A program made the translations under genes and the position numbers. Below, in pieces: positions 46,557 to 58,580 of a DNA stretch of 64,000 bases. The DNA lies in NCBI RefSeq assembly GCF_022376445.1, contig NW_025955001.1:186001-250000 (forward strand). Direction: 5' to 3'. Numbering within the stretch: position 1 is the stretch's first letter; every line of letters begins with the position of its first letter. The notes under the pieces were generated by a model. The model was given only the letters and a program-made list of their open reading frames with translations. It searched no databases and was not told the origin of the DNA. This DNA comes from Fomitopsis serialis (taxonomy: Eukaryota; Basidiomycota; Agaricomycetes; Polyporales; Fomitopsidaceae).

Positions 46557-48530
46557 GAAGCTGTACGCACACTGTTACACACCCTTGACTGGCACAATAA
46601 CTGATACGTCGACTGAGCTATAATTACGATATACACATACAACGGCAACATCTGACGAAACTTTGTGTCAACGAGCATCCTATTCGAGAGCACTCCAATA
46701 CATACCAGCTGAGCATTTCGCCGACTCGTCAAAAATTGCGCTCCTCCATTTGTTTTCTCGCCTGCGTCCTCATGACCTGGAAAGCCTGGAGCTGATCGCA
46801 CACTCGAGCCAACGACGGAAGTCCATCATGAAGCCGTTCGTATAACTCTCGCAACGCCTTTATGTCGAGGAAAGGGAACAGACGGTCAAGCAAGAGTGCG
46901 ACGTCCATCACGTCGATCTCCTGACGGTCTGAAATGCTCTCGATACCGAGGAAATCGAGATGGTGTGACAGGCTCGGGTATGTGTCGAGGCCCGCCGCGA
47001 ACGTCAAGTCCATGGACGAGACGTATAGCATGCGCAGGTGTGGGCATGACCTCGCGATGCGCGGTAGACAGTCTAGAGTGGGTCTCGCCATGACCACATC
47101 TCCTGCAGTCTTCCATCGAATGCGCAGCGAGACGATATTTGCCCAGGAGGAAGTGATTGCACAGAGGTCCTCATCGGATACAGCGATTCGCGATGGTATA
47201 AATAGATAGACGGTGTGTAGATTGCGGAGCCCAAACAACAGTGGGAGAGGGTGCAAAGACGGACTAGCATCGCCGTGGGTTGACTCCAGGGGTAGGTTAG
47301 ATAGCGTGAGCTTGTGCAGCGACACACTGAAGTGAGACTTGATTGTGCTCAGCAAGTCAGTGGCGGTTTGAGGGTCGCAGGAATATGGTGTTCTGATCTC
47401 GACCTCTATTTCGCATAGGGTGGCATCCGACGTCGCAAAACCCATAAGGACGCGACAGATGGATCGAGGATCGCCTTCAATGCGAACAGCCTTGAGACCA
47501 CGGAATCCGGGAAGTTCCTGGACAACATCCTGGCCAAGCTCAGAGGCGTCCCTTAGGTGGAGCCGGGTCAGATTGTCCAAGGAAGAAAGTGCTCCTAGAC
47601 CATGTGTGTACTGACTTGGCTGTCCGGTTATGGCCACTTCCCGCAGACCACCACATTTGCCGAAGGGAACGAAGTAGTAGGGGGTGGCATACGACATCAC
47701 CGTCAATGTTTCGAGACCTGGCGCGGCGGTAGCCACCTGCTCGCACAACGTCTCGTAAAGGAATTTGCGTGTGACTCCATCGATGTTCTCGGTGACTGTG
47801 TTCACATCATCGAAGAAACGGAAGGACAGGGATCGGAGTGAGGGCGAGACGAAGTAGAGAACATCGTGATCGGCCAGGTCGTCGTGTCTCCAGCTTAGCG
47901 TTCGGAGTCGTGGCAATAGCGGTTGGTGGCCCAGTGCCCTGTACAAGGAGAGTAGGACGGATGGATGGATCGGCTGAGACTCGGAATACTCGCGGTCTAT
48001 ATGGAGAGTGATGATCCTCTGCGCGTATAGCTGGAAACGATGTAAGTCCTCGGAACTCAGCCTGCCGAACAGGATCTTGTCGGCTTGTCAATGATGTGGC
48101 TAAAGTAGTAGGATGTAGGAGGGCTCACATAGTCGGAAGTACGGTCACGGTGGTCGTGAAGAACGGTTGCCCGCTGGAAGGCCGGTAGAACCTTGAACAA
48201 AGGATGTAGGTCGTCCATGCTGCTCCAGAGAACATCCAAGGCGAACTCGTGGACGAACTTGTTAACGCGGGCGCATGATGCCAGCGTTTCCCGCTTTTCA
48301 GGGTTCGAGTATTGTTCAAAAAACGGATCGGGGTATAGATGATTGAGTGTTTCCCCAAGTATGTCTCCAATCTGAAAGGCCCTGGATGCAGCCATGTTGC
48401 AGAAGAGCAATCCTAGAGAACGCAGAAAGTAGTAGCTAGGAGAGGGATATGTCTACGCAGCCGCCGATCGATCGCAACCGCGCAGAACCGCGCATGCTTC
48501 CGGCTTGTGCGCCTCGATTAGTCTACTTTT
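46557..48530. repeat. segmental duplication, copy 1
   Basis: About 1.95 kb containing an F-box-like gene with both flanks. It is repeated in the same orientation at about 55709-57650. Similarity begins at CTGTACGCACACTGTTACA downstream of the gene and extends past the start codon to CTACGCAGCC.CCGATCGATC upstream. Confidence 0.85.
46729..48395 (-). CDS. F-box-like / leucine-rich protein, paralogue 1
   Basis: Agaricomycete F-box-like protein, probably a substrate receptor of an SCF ubiquitin ligase. Exon 1 starts at 48395: MAASRAFQIGDILGETLNHL, then LASCARVNKFVHEFALDVLW and LHPLFKVLPAFQRATV, which is the F-box-like segment. A 54-nt intron (about 48074-48128) joins SDY to ILFGRLSSEDLHRFQLYAQR in phase 0. 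The rest is a leucine-rich array: LGHQPLLPRLRTLSW, VLYFVSPSLRSLSFRF, FVPFGKCGGLREVAITG, ALSSLDNLTRLHLRD, ARSCPHLRMLYVSSMDLTF. The end is QARKQMEERNF at 46729. The frame is intact. Paralogue 2 has the same exon structure. Confidence 0.78.
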
Positions 48531-51500
48531 CGACGCGCTCCCTTGTCGACAGGTCGGTATTTTCAATCGCAGTTTGAATGTACGTAGTGGATCGCAGGCG
48601 GAACCTCAAGTGTGTGGCTGAGCTTGTGGCGGGTGCGTCTGTGGCGGAAGCAAATATTGCATTGTTCTCGTCGCGTACTACTACTAGGTCGCCGTCTTTT
48701 GCACTGCTCGTCCTCAGCTTGAAGATAGCGACTTACACCGCTATCTACCGTTTCTTTCCGCGAGGAGACGTCCTTCAGCTAAAGGTTCGAAGGTTCACCC
48801 CTTGCGCGTTCTAACAGTGTTCTTGATGTCCCGTTGCGCGACGACTCCGGACACGAGCACGCAGACAAGGATGCGTGAAGGTTTTCTCGCTCGTCCATCG
48901 AGCGCGGCATGCTCAAGAAGGCGACGCACGCACTTGAGTGAGCGTTGTGTGCGCGACAAGTAGCGATTCAAAGGTCTGTCCCTCGCCGCCCGTCTGCGAC
49001 CTAGCGCACTTTACAGTCTGGATAGTTCATCAAGCGAGTTTGGCGTGTAGCGGAGTCACTGGAACGGCGTGTTTCACAAGCTCGCCATTCGGTTTGTCCT
49101 CCATCTATCGCCCGAGCCTCTGGTCCTTCCCACCCACACTTTCTCGTGTGCACCTACTCGGCATGCCCTCTTCTGGATTCTCGCTTGCCTCGGTATGTGT
49201 CTGCCGTCTGGAACACTGGCTGGTAGCTGACTCTGAGATCAATTGCTGGACCGACAAGGCGGCACCTCCTGGCGGCGTGCAGCTCTAGCGACACACTGTC
49301 CGGCCGCGCGAAATCAGCCACCATAGTGAAAGTCGAGCTTCGGGTACAAGATGTCAATGACCGTAGTGTGCACGGGATGAAGCCTAGGGGGAACTGCCAA
49401 GGAAGAAGGGATGGCGAAGGTAAGTACAGCAAATTCGAAGCTTCGAAGCCGAAGTACGCCCCTGCAAGCGACCGTTAACCCGCAAACTCATCTGTCTGCC
49501 CGCACGCGCGTCCACTCGCCCATTTAAATGCTCGTGCGCCAATCCGAACGCTGTCCCGCACGTTCGCCCGCTCGCACACAGTCGCTTACCTATCCTTGTG
49601 CTCAACGGCTTGGGCGCCCGCTCGCCCACGCGCTTGGTTGCCCGTGCGTTCGTGCACTCGATTACTCGCGCGCACGCCGCTCATCTGCCCGTGCACTCGT
49701 CCATCTAGCTGCAAACATATCCCCTGGCTCCTCCGCCTGCGCGCTCGCCCGTCTGGCAGCCCGCCTACGGTGCCACCCGCCAGCTCGGCCACCCGACTGC
49801 CCGCCTGCCCGCCTGCTCCGTTGTATGGCAACTCAGTCATTTGTGTACCTGCCTACTCGCGTGTCTACGTCTTCGTCTGCGCTCTCACCAAGCCACTCAG
49901 AGATATATTAATATTACTGTATAGTCTAATATTTTGCTGGGTTCAGTGCACCTGCGCGGTGCTGATTGATGTCATCGACACATAAGTAGCAGAGATTCTG
50001 TAAAGAGGACATGTACAGCGACATCGCGGATTGCATAGCAGAACATGTCATAACAGATTGTAATGACCGAGACGCGCCTCGGACGCGTCAGAGCGCGTTG
50101 TGCCGACGTGTTTGTACAAACTCGTGACGTGCCGAGCGGCTGATGGCGACCTCCAGACAATAGGGGGGTATCAAAAGCAGACGTTAGACAAGGATATCCG
50201 GAGCCAGCGAAGGTTGAAGGAATTGTCTACTCTGCCCACGGGAGACTAGCCTCGATGCCTGATCTTGCCGAACACCGTATGCTACTCTTATGTCTGTTCG
50301 AGTAGGAGCTGGTGGTGGGCCTGAACGTTCATATGGCTGCAGTACGATACTTTCCTTCCCGATCCGTCAACCACTCACGCGTCGTGCTTCTTTCGAGCCG
50401 CCTCCCACTCGCCGACGTGTCTTTCTCGCTCTTCAGCTTTCACTACTAGTGCTAGGTGTTTGGTCTCTCCCTCTCGCTTCCATGGCTCGTGTCTCTTCGT
50501 GTGTCTTAGCACTGGGCAGCGTCGCCCTGACCGCTATCGAGTTTCTCTGCAGTTCTCTCATCTCGCAGTCCCGACTCCGGTACATTTGTGCGACGACACC
50601 GTCGCGTGTGCAACACTATCCGAGGAGCAAGTCGAGCAGAACGTGGCGAGTCGAGTCGCGTTTCGATATCGGTAAGTGTTCCTCTAGTTTCGACGGCCTA
50701 ACTACTCGTTACAGACCACCACCGTCGCCCTTCACCGAGCCCTACGTCCATCTCGACCAGTCGACATCCCGGCATCAGGACGAGCGCGCGTGTTTTGTTG
50801 GTGCTTGTCCTCGCCACGCACGCGTTCTTTCCGACAGCAGGGACACGCGAATGCATATCAACTTGAAGCAGGACATCATCCCTCACGACGAGACGCCAGC
50901 CTGAGCCGCGTCGCGACTCGGTGACGGGGAATCACCGCCCTCAAGCCCAAATACTGCGAGCCTACGTCCCCAGCAACCCTCGAGCCTGGCGACTACCAGT
51001 CTTCTCCCCTCATCAACCTCCGCCCTCAGCAAACCTCGACCCCTCTGTCCGCCCTCCATCATATGCGGCTCACACCGTTCGCGCTGTCCCGCCGTCAAGC
51101 ATGGTCACCCCGTATGTGTCCACTATCACGCCGTCGAAGGCCTACCGCGCCCATCCGCTCAACGCATACGCGCACCCCAGCATGCTGACGCCATTCGTGC
51201 ACTTGATCGGGCCACCTCCCGACGTCGCGCTCGATTCCCGTACCTCAGGCAACCTCGGCCTCCTCGTTCGTAGTAGGTGCCGCACAAACGCCATCCTCCG
51301 ACACCGCTCTTCTGTTCCCCGTCCCCATGCTCGCCGTCCTCTCCCTCGACGACCTCTCGCCCTAACGCTGCAGCCATGGCGTCCGCAGTTGCTCGCCTCC
51401 GCCGCACGCAAGCACTCCCTCGCATCCTCCTTCGCCGCGTCCTCGTTTAGCCGTGCCATGACATACCTCCCCACTGCCGCCATGCCATGATGTCCGCCCT

Positions 51501-51667
51501 TTCTAGCGGCGACCCGCAACATCCGCCGACCGCAACATTCGTCAAGCCGCTGGGACAGACACCCTGGTGTCATTCCCTTATAGAAGGCGAAGGCGAAAGA
51601 GCCGTCGACAAAGCCGCTCTCCCCCGACGCGGCGTCGCCGCAAGTAGCAGCGCGCCCGCGGCCCGCT
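48531..51667. other. low-complexity, gene-poor stretch
   Basis: This 3.1 kb contains a C/G-rich run at about 49490-49830 with many CGCCCG-type repeats, like the interior of element B. It also has a pyrimidine-rich stretch at about 50370-50480. Open frames at 50290-50904 and 50921-51490 are rich in Pro, Ser and Arg. The latter includes YRAHPLNAYAHPSMLTPFVH, which might belong to a real protein, but no exon structure could be followed. Confidence 0.4.
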
Positions 51668-52146
51668 CCGAAAGCCGAGCGGCGCAAGCCCACCATCAAA
51701 CCGACCGAAGCTCTCGTGCGTAGCCCCGGAGCGCTCCACTCATGACCTGCACGCTGAGAGACCGACGGCGGGCGGTGCGTCTGAGACACCCGGCGCTGTG
51801 CAGCGGCTCCGTGTACTGCTCAAGCGACCCGCACTCCAGCTCATACGAATAGGCGTGCGGAACAAGGGCTCTCGTACCAGCTCCAGTACGTCGGCAAGCC
51901 GGGCAAGTTCGACGAGGTCGTTGGGCAGGACGGCGTGAAGGTCCTCATCGACAGCAAAGCGCTCTTCTCCATCATCGGCAGCGAGATGGACTAGCACGAG
52001 GGCGCACTGAGGTGCCTCATCCCCCCGCGTTTCCTCTTGTGATCGTGCTCATCTCGCTCGGTATGCGCAGCGCGAAGCTCGCGTTCAAGAACCCGAGCAT
52101 CAAGGACGCGTGCGGGTGCGGAGAGTCGTTCAGCGTCGGTTCGTGA
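51668..52146 (+). pseudogene. broken ISA1/IscA-like iron-sulfur assembly gene
   Basis: Remnant of an A-type carrier for mitochondrial iron-sulfur cluster assembly. Visible pieces: PKAERRKPTIKPTEA (51668), AVQRLRVLLKRPALQLIRIG and VRNKG (about 51797-51870), then in another frame YQLQYVGKPGKFDEVV and DGVKVLIDSKALFSIIGSEM, a TAG at 51992-51994, a 59-nt intron (52012-52070) and LSAKLAFKNPSIKDACGCG ... ESF, stop at 52144. Between VRNKG and YQLQY about ten bases are gone, removing the first cluster-binding cysteine of the family. The TAG replaces what is normally Trp. The intron is retained, so this is a DNA-level copy, not a processed one. Confidence 0.8.
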
Positions 52147-52999
52147 GCCAAGTGCACCGAGCCTCAAGTGTACGCTTATCACGTTCTCTATATCACCCCG
52201 GATGACGCCTGTGCGCACGAGCTAATATCCCTGCTTCACCACATCTGTATCCATATATTCCTACCCGGTGATATACTAGACAGTATTCGGACCGTAAGCT
52301 TCACCGTCTCAGGCTCATGAGGCACGATATTGTAGGTTTGCATGCAAGTCTGTCACGACGACGCTCCGTTAGTACCTACACTTCGCTGTGTTGTCACAAT
52401 GCCTGCATGTTTTGCGTCGAGGCACCAGGAGGTCATGACGACATTCTCGCTCGATCGTCAGCGTTCGTCGACGTCATCTGGAGGTCGAAGACTTCGGTGA
52501 ACTCATTTGCGCTCCCTGTGTTTTCGTCTCTGTGGCTCACGCGCTCAATCTTAAGCAATTAAGTACGGTCCCAGTAGCGACACAAGTTGGATATATAGAT
52601 CAATTGAAAGTCTGTCTCGAGCACACAACCATACCATCGTCTGTCCAACACAATTCCAAGAGATGATCGTGCATGATACAAGCATGAGTGAGCGCGAGCT
52701 CTTTCTCCGACAACAACATATTGATCCGTGTTGCGGCCGCGGGGCCATTCTATACGTTGAGATCGCACAACGAATTAGCAGAGCGGCCTCATGAGGATGG
52801 TTCCATACTCACGAATTACATGCAACATTACGAGCCAGGGGTTGCAAGGACGTCAGTCCGTGCTGCCTCGAGGACCCTCGGCCTGCGGTTGCACCTCCTC
52901 TCCGGCGGTGTTCGTCTGTTCAGCTTGCTTACTCTGATCATGTATCTGATCCGTGTCCTCCGTCCAGCTGTCGTATTCTAGGAAGTTATGCATAGTGCT
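52147..52999. other. intergenic
   Basis: About 850 bp without a recognisable gene; only short open frames. It lies downstream of the F-box-like gene at 53000-54481 and the ISA1-like pseudogene. Confidence 0.45.
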
Positions 53000-54481
53000 T
53001 CAATGGACACTCAGCTTTCCTTCGCGATCTATCCAACTCCAGAGTACTACATACCTCAATATACCTCGTCCATGCGAGCGTGGCATATTCCGCCTGACGA
53101 GCTCGTCCAACCGATCGTACCGTTCTCGCAGTGCTGAACCCATCCCAATAAGCTCATTGCCAGACGTCCAAAGGTTTCCATCGTCGTCAACACCTATACA
53201 GAAGCCGCGCGACACAATAGTACCGGAGAAGCGCTTCTCCTGCAGTGTACTGTCCAATCGCGCCAGGACATCATCCTGCTCCATTGTCGTCAGCAGTCCG
53301 TCCAGGTCTTCGGCCTTGTGGTCTGTCCGAAGCAATAGAACAACAACCATAGCTTGGAAGTGTTTCGAGACGATGTTAGACAGAATATGCGGAATCCAGG
53401 GCCATGCTGCGAAGGGGTGGTACAGCCAGATCTCCAACTTCCACAGCTGGTCGTGGTGTGAAAGGTTGTAATTTCGCTCTGTAAGCATGAAACAATCAGC
53501 AAAGCGGCTCCAGAGAGAACAAAGAAAACTTTCCGACTGTGGCATCAATTGCACCATCACGAACAGGAGAACTGTGATCGATATGGAGCACAACCGTTTC
53601 TGCAGATGTGGAACTCGCATCCAGCAAAGTCTGGGTTCTGCTGACTGCCGAGGATGGTTCCAACTCGCCGTCCACTCCAAGATCGACAAAGCGCACTTGA
53701 GAAGCCCGGCTGATCTGCACGAAGAGGTCTTCGACTGCTGGTGCAGCCCATCGCACTTGGAGATGCTCCAGATTTGCACAGTTCAGTGGAAGGGAGGCCG
53801 GGGAGACGTGCTGTTTCTGCAAGCAGTCAACATTGAAGCACCATAATTTCCTAAGCCACGGGAGTGCTGAAACGAGGCGGGACAGCTGGGCGGCGCTCGA
53901 CAAGGTGACATTGTAGATGTCTAGAGCGTCGATGTAGCTGAACACCCCTAGGAAGCCGATGTCCTCCATTCGGACCGAGCCCATGGTCCACTCAGCATTT
54001 TCAATGGTGATCCGCGACAACCTCGGGGCCTTGCCCGCGAGCATAACAGCAAACATACCCAGGTGCCGGATCGGTTGACGCTCCCCGGGAGAAGCACTCG
54101 AAATAACGACCTGTTGAATGACCTCACGGAGGCGAGGTTTTGCGCGGAGTGTCTTGGAGAGCGAGAGGACGTCCTTCCGGTCTCGTAGATAGATGCATTG
54201 ACGCAGATGGTACCACGTCAGGGAGTACCAGTCTTGGCATACGAGCGCGCAGGATGTGAGAGTGATCAGATGTGGCTCGCCCTTTGTACGGATATAACCC
54301 GTATTGCATCCCGCAGCTATGTAGTCGATGATCCGTTCACAGACCTCCACAGGAAGCCGCGGGATCGAAGGACCACGAGAGGAGTCCTCGGACGTTGACG
54401 CAGCTGTCCTGTAATCCACATGTGTAAACTATGGTACCCGCGTCTGTTCAGTGACACTTACATTGACTCGGTTTTGTCCAT
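53000..54481 (-). CDS. F-box-like protein, third member
   Basis: Exon 1 MDKTESM (54481) splices to TAASTSEDSSRGPSIPRLP, then VEVCERIIDYIA and LTSCALVCQDWYSLTWYHLR (F-box). Leucine-rich blocks follow: LRAKPRLREVIQQVVIS, IRHLGMFAVMLAGKAPRLSR, LSRLVSALPWLRKLWCFNVD, PLNCANLEHLQVRWAAPAV. The C-terminal part has NYNLSHHDQLWKLEIWLYHP and AAWPWIPHILSNIVSKHFQ, ending at or near 53000; a last intron donor GTATGT near 53052 may change the end. The frame shifts near 53526-53529, where one T too many (minus strand) stops the first half with LEPLC. Without it the two halves join. It is a different F-box subfamily from the two duplicated genes. Confidence 0.75.
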
Positions 54482-55158
54482 TGCGCTGACGTGGGATGTG
54501 CGCGATGGCGATGTGATCGCGCTGTCACACCGACGGAGGTCTCCTGCAGGTCTGTGGCGACAACTACGCAGACCCTCGACAATGGAAACACGTAACTAAC
54601 AGCAGCGTCTCAGATCGCGGCTCTCCAAGTACACTAGCATAGTATGATAACACACCACCTGATATCCGGTATGTATACTGGCCCCCAGACAAGCCAATAT
54701 GCGCCGTCTTGGTCGTCGGTTCGCGCGGTGCTGGCGCCCGTTGGTGGTCGCGACGCTAAAAGGAAAGCACGGTGTCAGTAAAGAGATTCGTTGGCGAGAG
54801 CGGAGTCGTACCTCGTGAGAACTCTCACAGCAATACTCTTGGTCTGCGCTGCAAGAACTCAGCTTGAAGCTGGACGAGGGGGAGAGCGCGGGGACAGCGT
54901 TGAAGGCAATGATGTGGTATATATCATAAATGCATCGATACAACGTAGCGCGCGCTCGCCGGCGTAAAGCGTGCCTCCTTCATCATTCTGGGTACGCGTC
55001 TGACCGGCCGAGATCCAGTACTATGTACCATAACTAATCAGAATAGACTATCGGCTCTTATGGTCTGCACCGCGCTCAGTTCTACTCGACGTCGAGACCT
55101 GTCGATACGTACCCCTACGCGCTCACGGCGGCTCGACGCAGGCTGAGGCCTCCTCAAC
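54482..55158. other. intergenic
   Basis: About 680 bp between the third F-box-like gene (-) and the small gene at 55159 (+). Short open frames only. It contains two divergent promoters if both genes are real. Confidence 0.4.
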
Positions 55159-55668
55159 ATGTCAGATCGAAAGCCGGCGTCGATGCCAGTACTTGCGTTG
55201 CAGCCGCTGGTCAAGTTTCTCAATGCAATACAGTCACTACTCGTCACCGCCCTCGATGGGTTCGTCCCCGAGCCGTATTTTGCGCGAATAAGACATGCTG
55301 CGCAGGTGCGTAGCTAGATCAGTGGAATGCGACGTGAGAGGATACCTGGATCACGCTGGGAGTGTCATGCCAGGCCATATGCCTCTCAGTGAGGTATGCA
55401 GCCCTTGTGTCGTGTACAAACATGATCCGCTGACATGCGAAAGGTGCTTGCTGCCTCTGCTCATTACCTCTGCACTAGTGTGCATAAGCTAGAGACAGAA
55501 ATTGAACTTGAGACGAAGGCTCGCCGTCGAAGACTGCCGCCTGCCCCAAACCATCCCGGACCTGACCATCGAAGTTCGCGAGTCATAGTCACCGTCTCGG
55601 CAACATGCTTCGCGACCTTGCGCTCCTGCGCGCATCAGACTGTGCCCTCTGCTCTGCTCTTTGAATAG
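55159..55668 (+). CDS. small unrecognised protein, two exons
   Basis: Exon 1 (55159-55305) starts MSDRKPASMPVLALQPLVKF and ends FARIRHAAQ at a GTGCGT donor. The acceptor at 55443 opens exon 2 in phase 0 with VLAASAHYLCTSVHKLETEI, and the stop is at 55666. Predicted length 122 residues: a hydrophobic amphipathic N-terminal part, then a charged middle and a Pro-rich segment LPPAPNHPGPDHR. I do not recognise the family. A diverged, broken copy lies at 57715-58085, on the other side of F-box paralogue 2, which shows that the segment is a duplicated unit. Confidence 0.4.
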
Positions 55669-55708
55669 AGTACCTTCGAAGGCATCCTCTCTTGCTGATG
55701 GACAGGCC

Positions 55709-57650
55709 GTACGCACACTGTTACATACCCTCGACTCGCACCGTGACTGATACATCGACTGAGCCACATTGTCACGATATACACATACAACGGCAGCTAT
55801 CTAACGAGGATTTGTGTCATCGAGCATCCTAATCACGAGGATTCCAACACATACCAGTTGAACATTTCGCTGACCCTCGTCAAACATTGCCCTCCACCAT
55901 TCGTTTTGTATCCTGCATCCTAACGGCGTGGAGACCTTGGAGCCGATCGTACACTCGAGCCAACCACGGCTGTTCGTCAATGTATAACTTTCGCAGCTTC
56001 TTTGCGTCGAGGAAAGGGAACAGACGGTCAAGGAAGAGTGCGACGTCCATCACGTCGGTCTTTTGACTGTTTGAGATGCCCGTGTGGATATCGAGGTAGT
56101 CGAGCTGGTGTGACAGGATCGGGTATGTGTCAAGGCCCGCCGCGAACGTCAAGTTCATGGACGAGATGTCCAGCCTACGTAGGTGTGGGCATGACCTCGC
56201 GATGCGCGGTAGACAGTCTAGAGTGGGTCTCGCCATGACCACATCTTCCGCAGTCATCCATCGAATATGCAGGGAGAAGATATTTGCCCAGGCGGAAGCG
56301 AGTGTACAGAGATCCTCATCGGAGAAAGCGATTTTCGACCAAGTAGACAGACTGACGGTGTGTAGGTTGTGGAAGCCGAGCATCAGTGGGATAGGGTGCA
56401 AGGGCGAACCAGAGCCACCGTGGGCCGATTGAAGCGGTAGCTCCAATAATTCGAGCTTGTGCAGCGCCGCATTGAATTGAGACTTGATTATATTCAACAA
56501 GTCAGTGGCTGTTTGACGATCGCAGGGGTCAATGGTGACCTCCAATAAAGTGATATCCGACGTTGCAAAAGCCATGAGGACGCTGCCGATGGATCGAGGA
56601 TTGCCTCGAACGCAAAGCACCTTGAGAGCGCGGAACCCGTGAGACCCCCAGTGGACAACATCCTGACCAAGCTCGGAGACGTGCCTCACGTCCAGCTTTG
56701 TCAGATTGTCCAAGGAAGACAGCACACCTAGATATGCGCACTGACTTGGATGTCCGCCTATGGTTACTTCTCGCAGACCACCACATTTGCCGAAGGGAAT
56801 GAAGCAGTAGGGGGAGGCCTCGGACAACACTGACAATTTCTCGAGACATGGTACGGCAGCAGCCACCTGCTCGCATAGCGCCTCGAAAAGAAATCTGCAT
56901 GGAACTGAATCCATGTTCTTGACAACTGCTCCCGAAGCACCGGTGAAATGGAAGGTCAAGGATCGGAGTGAGGGCGAGACAAAGTAGAGAACATCGTGAT
57001 CGGTCACATTATAGTGTGTCCAGGCCAGCGTTCGGAGTCGTGGCAATAGCGGCTGGTGGCCCAGAGCCCTGGACAAGGAGAGTAGTACGGATGAATGGCG
57101 ACGGACTAGATAAGGGCTTCGCGTTATATCGAGACTGATGATCCTCCGCGCATACAGCTGAAAACGATGTAAATCCTCGGAAGACAGCCTGCCGAGCAGG
57201 GTCTAGCCGACTTTGTCAGTGATGTGGCTAAAGTCACAGGATAAAGGAGGGCTCACATATTCAGTAGTATCACGACCACGGTAGTCTTTATGGACCGTTG
57301 CCTGCTGGAAGGCCGGTAGAACCTTGAGCAAAGGTCGTAGATCGTGCATGCTCCTCCAGAGAACGTCCAATGCAATGTCGTGGACGAATTTGTCAACGCG
57401 TGCGCATGATGCCAGTGTTTTCCGTCGTTCACGAATTTGAAGGTATTCCACCCCGTCCCACGGGTATAGGTGATCGAGAATTTCCTCAATGATATCTTCT
57501 ATCTGGAAAGCCCGGGAGGCAGCCATGTTTGCGGCTCTGAAGGCAGTCCTAGAGAACGAGGATGTAAGTGGGAGAGGGGCATATGTCTCCCAGGTGCCAG
57601 TGAGTCTACGCAGCCACCGATCGATCGCAACTGCGCGCCTCGATGCCGAA
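55709..57650. repeat. segmental duplication, copy 2
   Basis: Direct repeat of 46557-48530, about 9.15 kb away. It includes the downstream block CACACTGTTACATACCCTCG, the whole F-box-like gene and an upstream block with CCGATCGATCGCAACTGC. Confidence 0.85.
55880..57526 (-). CDS. F-box-like / leucine-rich protein, paralogue 2
   Basis: Tandem-type paralogue of the gene at 46729-48395. Exon 1 (57526): MAASRAFQIEDIIEEILDHL, LASCARVDKFVHDIALDVLW, LRPLLKVLPAFQQATV. The intron lies in the same place, joining TTEY to TLLGRLSSEDLHRFQLYARR in phase 0. The leucine-rich blocks line up one by one (LGHQPLLPRLRTLAW, VLYFVSPSLRSLTF, FIPFGKCGGLREVTIGG, ARSCPHLRRLDISSMNLTF). The end is DTKRMVEGNV at 55880. Intact frame, with substitutions and small length changes spread along the whole gene, so the duplication is not very recent. 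Confidence 0.78.
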
Positions 57651-57714
57651 CCTTGCCGAACACAGTACTTATACTACGCGCATTCTTGCTCAGTTCTACC
57701 GTTCGACATCGATG

Positions 57715-58085
57715 CCCCCTACGCGCTCGACGCAGGCTGGGGCCTCCTCAACATCTCATATCGAAAGCCTTCGCCAATCATGGGCTGCAGCCGCTCGTCG
57801 AGTTTCTCGATGCGTTTCACTCACCGCTCGGTACCGTCCTTGAAAGGCTTACCCTGCATTTTGCGCGAATAAGACATGCTGCGCAGGTGCGTAGTTGAAT
57901 GCGATGCGAGAAGATGTCTGGATCACGCTGACACGACAAAGGTACTTGCTGCCTCTTACACCAGTGTGCGCAAGCTAGAGACAGAACCTGAATCTTGGAC
58001 AACAGCTCTCTGTTAAGACTGCCTGAACCATACCATCCCGGACCTGACCTTCGGGTTCGCAAGTCACTCTCACCGTCTCCTAGGT
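57715..58085 (+). pseudogene. decayed copy of the small gene at 55159-55668
   Basis: The first-exon homologue reads LQPLVEFLDAFHSPLGTVLE and FARIRHAAQ before the same GTGCGT donor, but the start region is frameshifted. The second-exon homologue (from about 57945) has stops, for example after the region matching LEIELET. Nucleotide similarity continues through CCATCCCGGACCTGACC. The protein cannot be made. Confidence 0.55.
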
Positions 58086-58580
58086 GCCTTCTCGCCCTTG
58101 CAAGTCATCCTTCCCTTGGCGCCCCCGTTCCGAGTCAACCACGCTCATACGGCGCGGTCTCTAACACAGTGCGCACGTCCGCGTGAGGGTCCACCGCAGC
58201 TAGATTGTCCCCGCTGGACATTTATTGTTCACCGGCTCCGCGTCGCTACGAGCATTTTCGTCCCGTCTTCACTGGTGCCACAGATCGTTTGGACGAACAA
58301 CCCGCGCAAGCTATCCCTGCCTCAATTAGCGATGGTAGAGGAAGGCCGTGGATGTCTACAACGGCGTTAGTACCGCGCAACTCCGTTTCTAGTCGCAAAT
58401 ACCTGCCTTACAAACCGGATACATCAGGAAGGAGTACTTTGTCACCGAGCGTCTTCTTGATAGTGGATGCATCCGCAGGGATCATGCAGGAGTTGGCCAC
58501 AAACGGCCTGGTAGGTGCATAGCGAAGCGTAGTGTGGTCAGCTAATAGCATCCTTACACAATATACGATAGATGGCTCAC

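Noticed and set aside
51142..51789. 215-codon minus-strand open frame
   Set aside because: No family motif; its right end overlaps the ISA1-like remnant, which is on the other strand.
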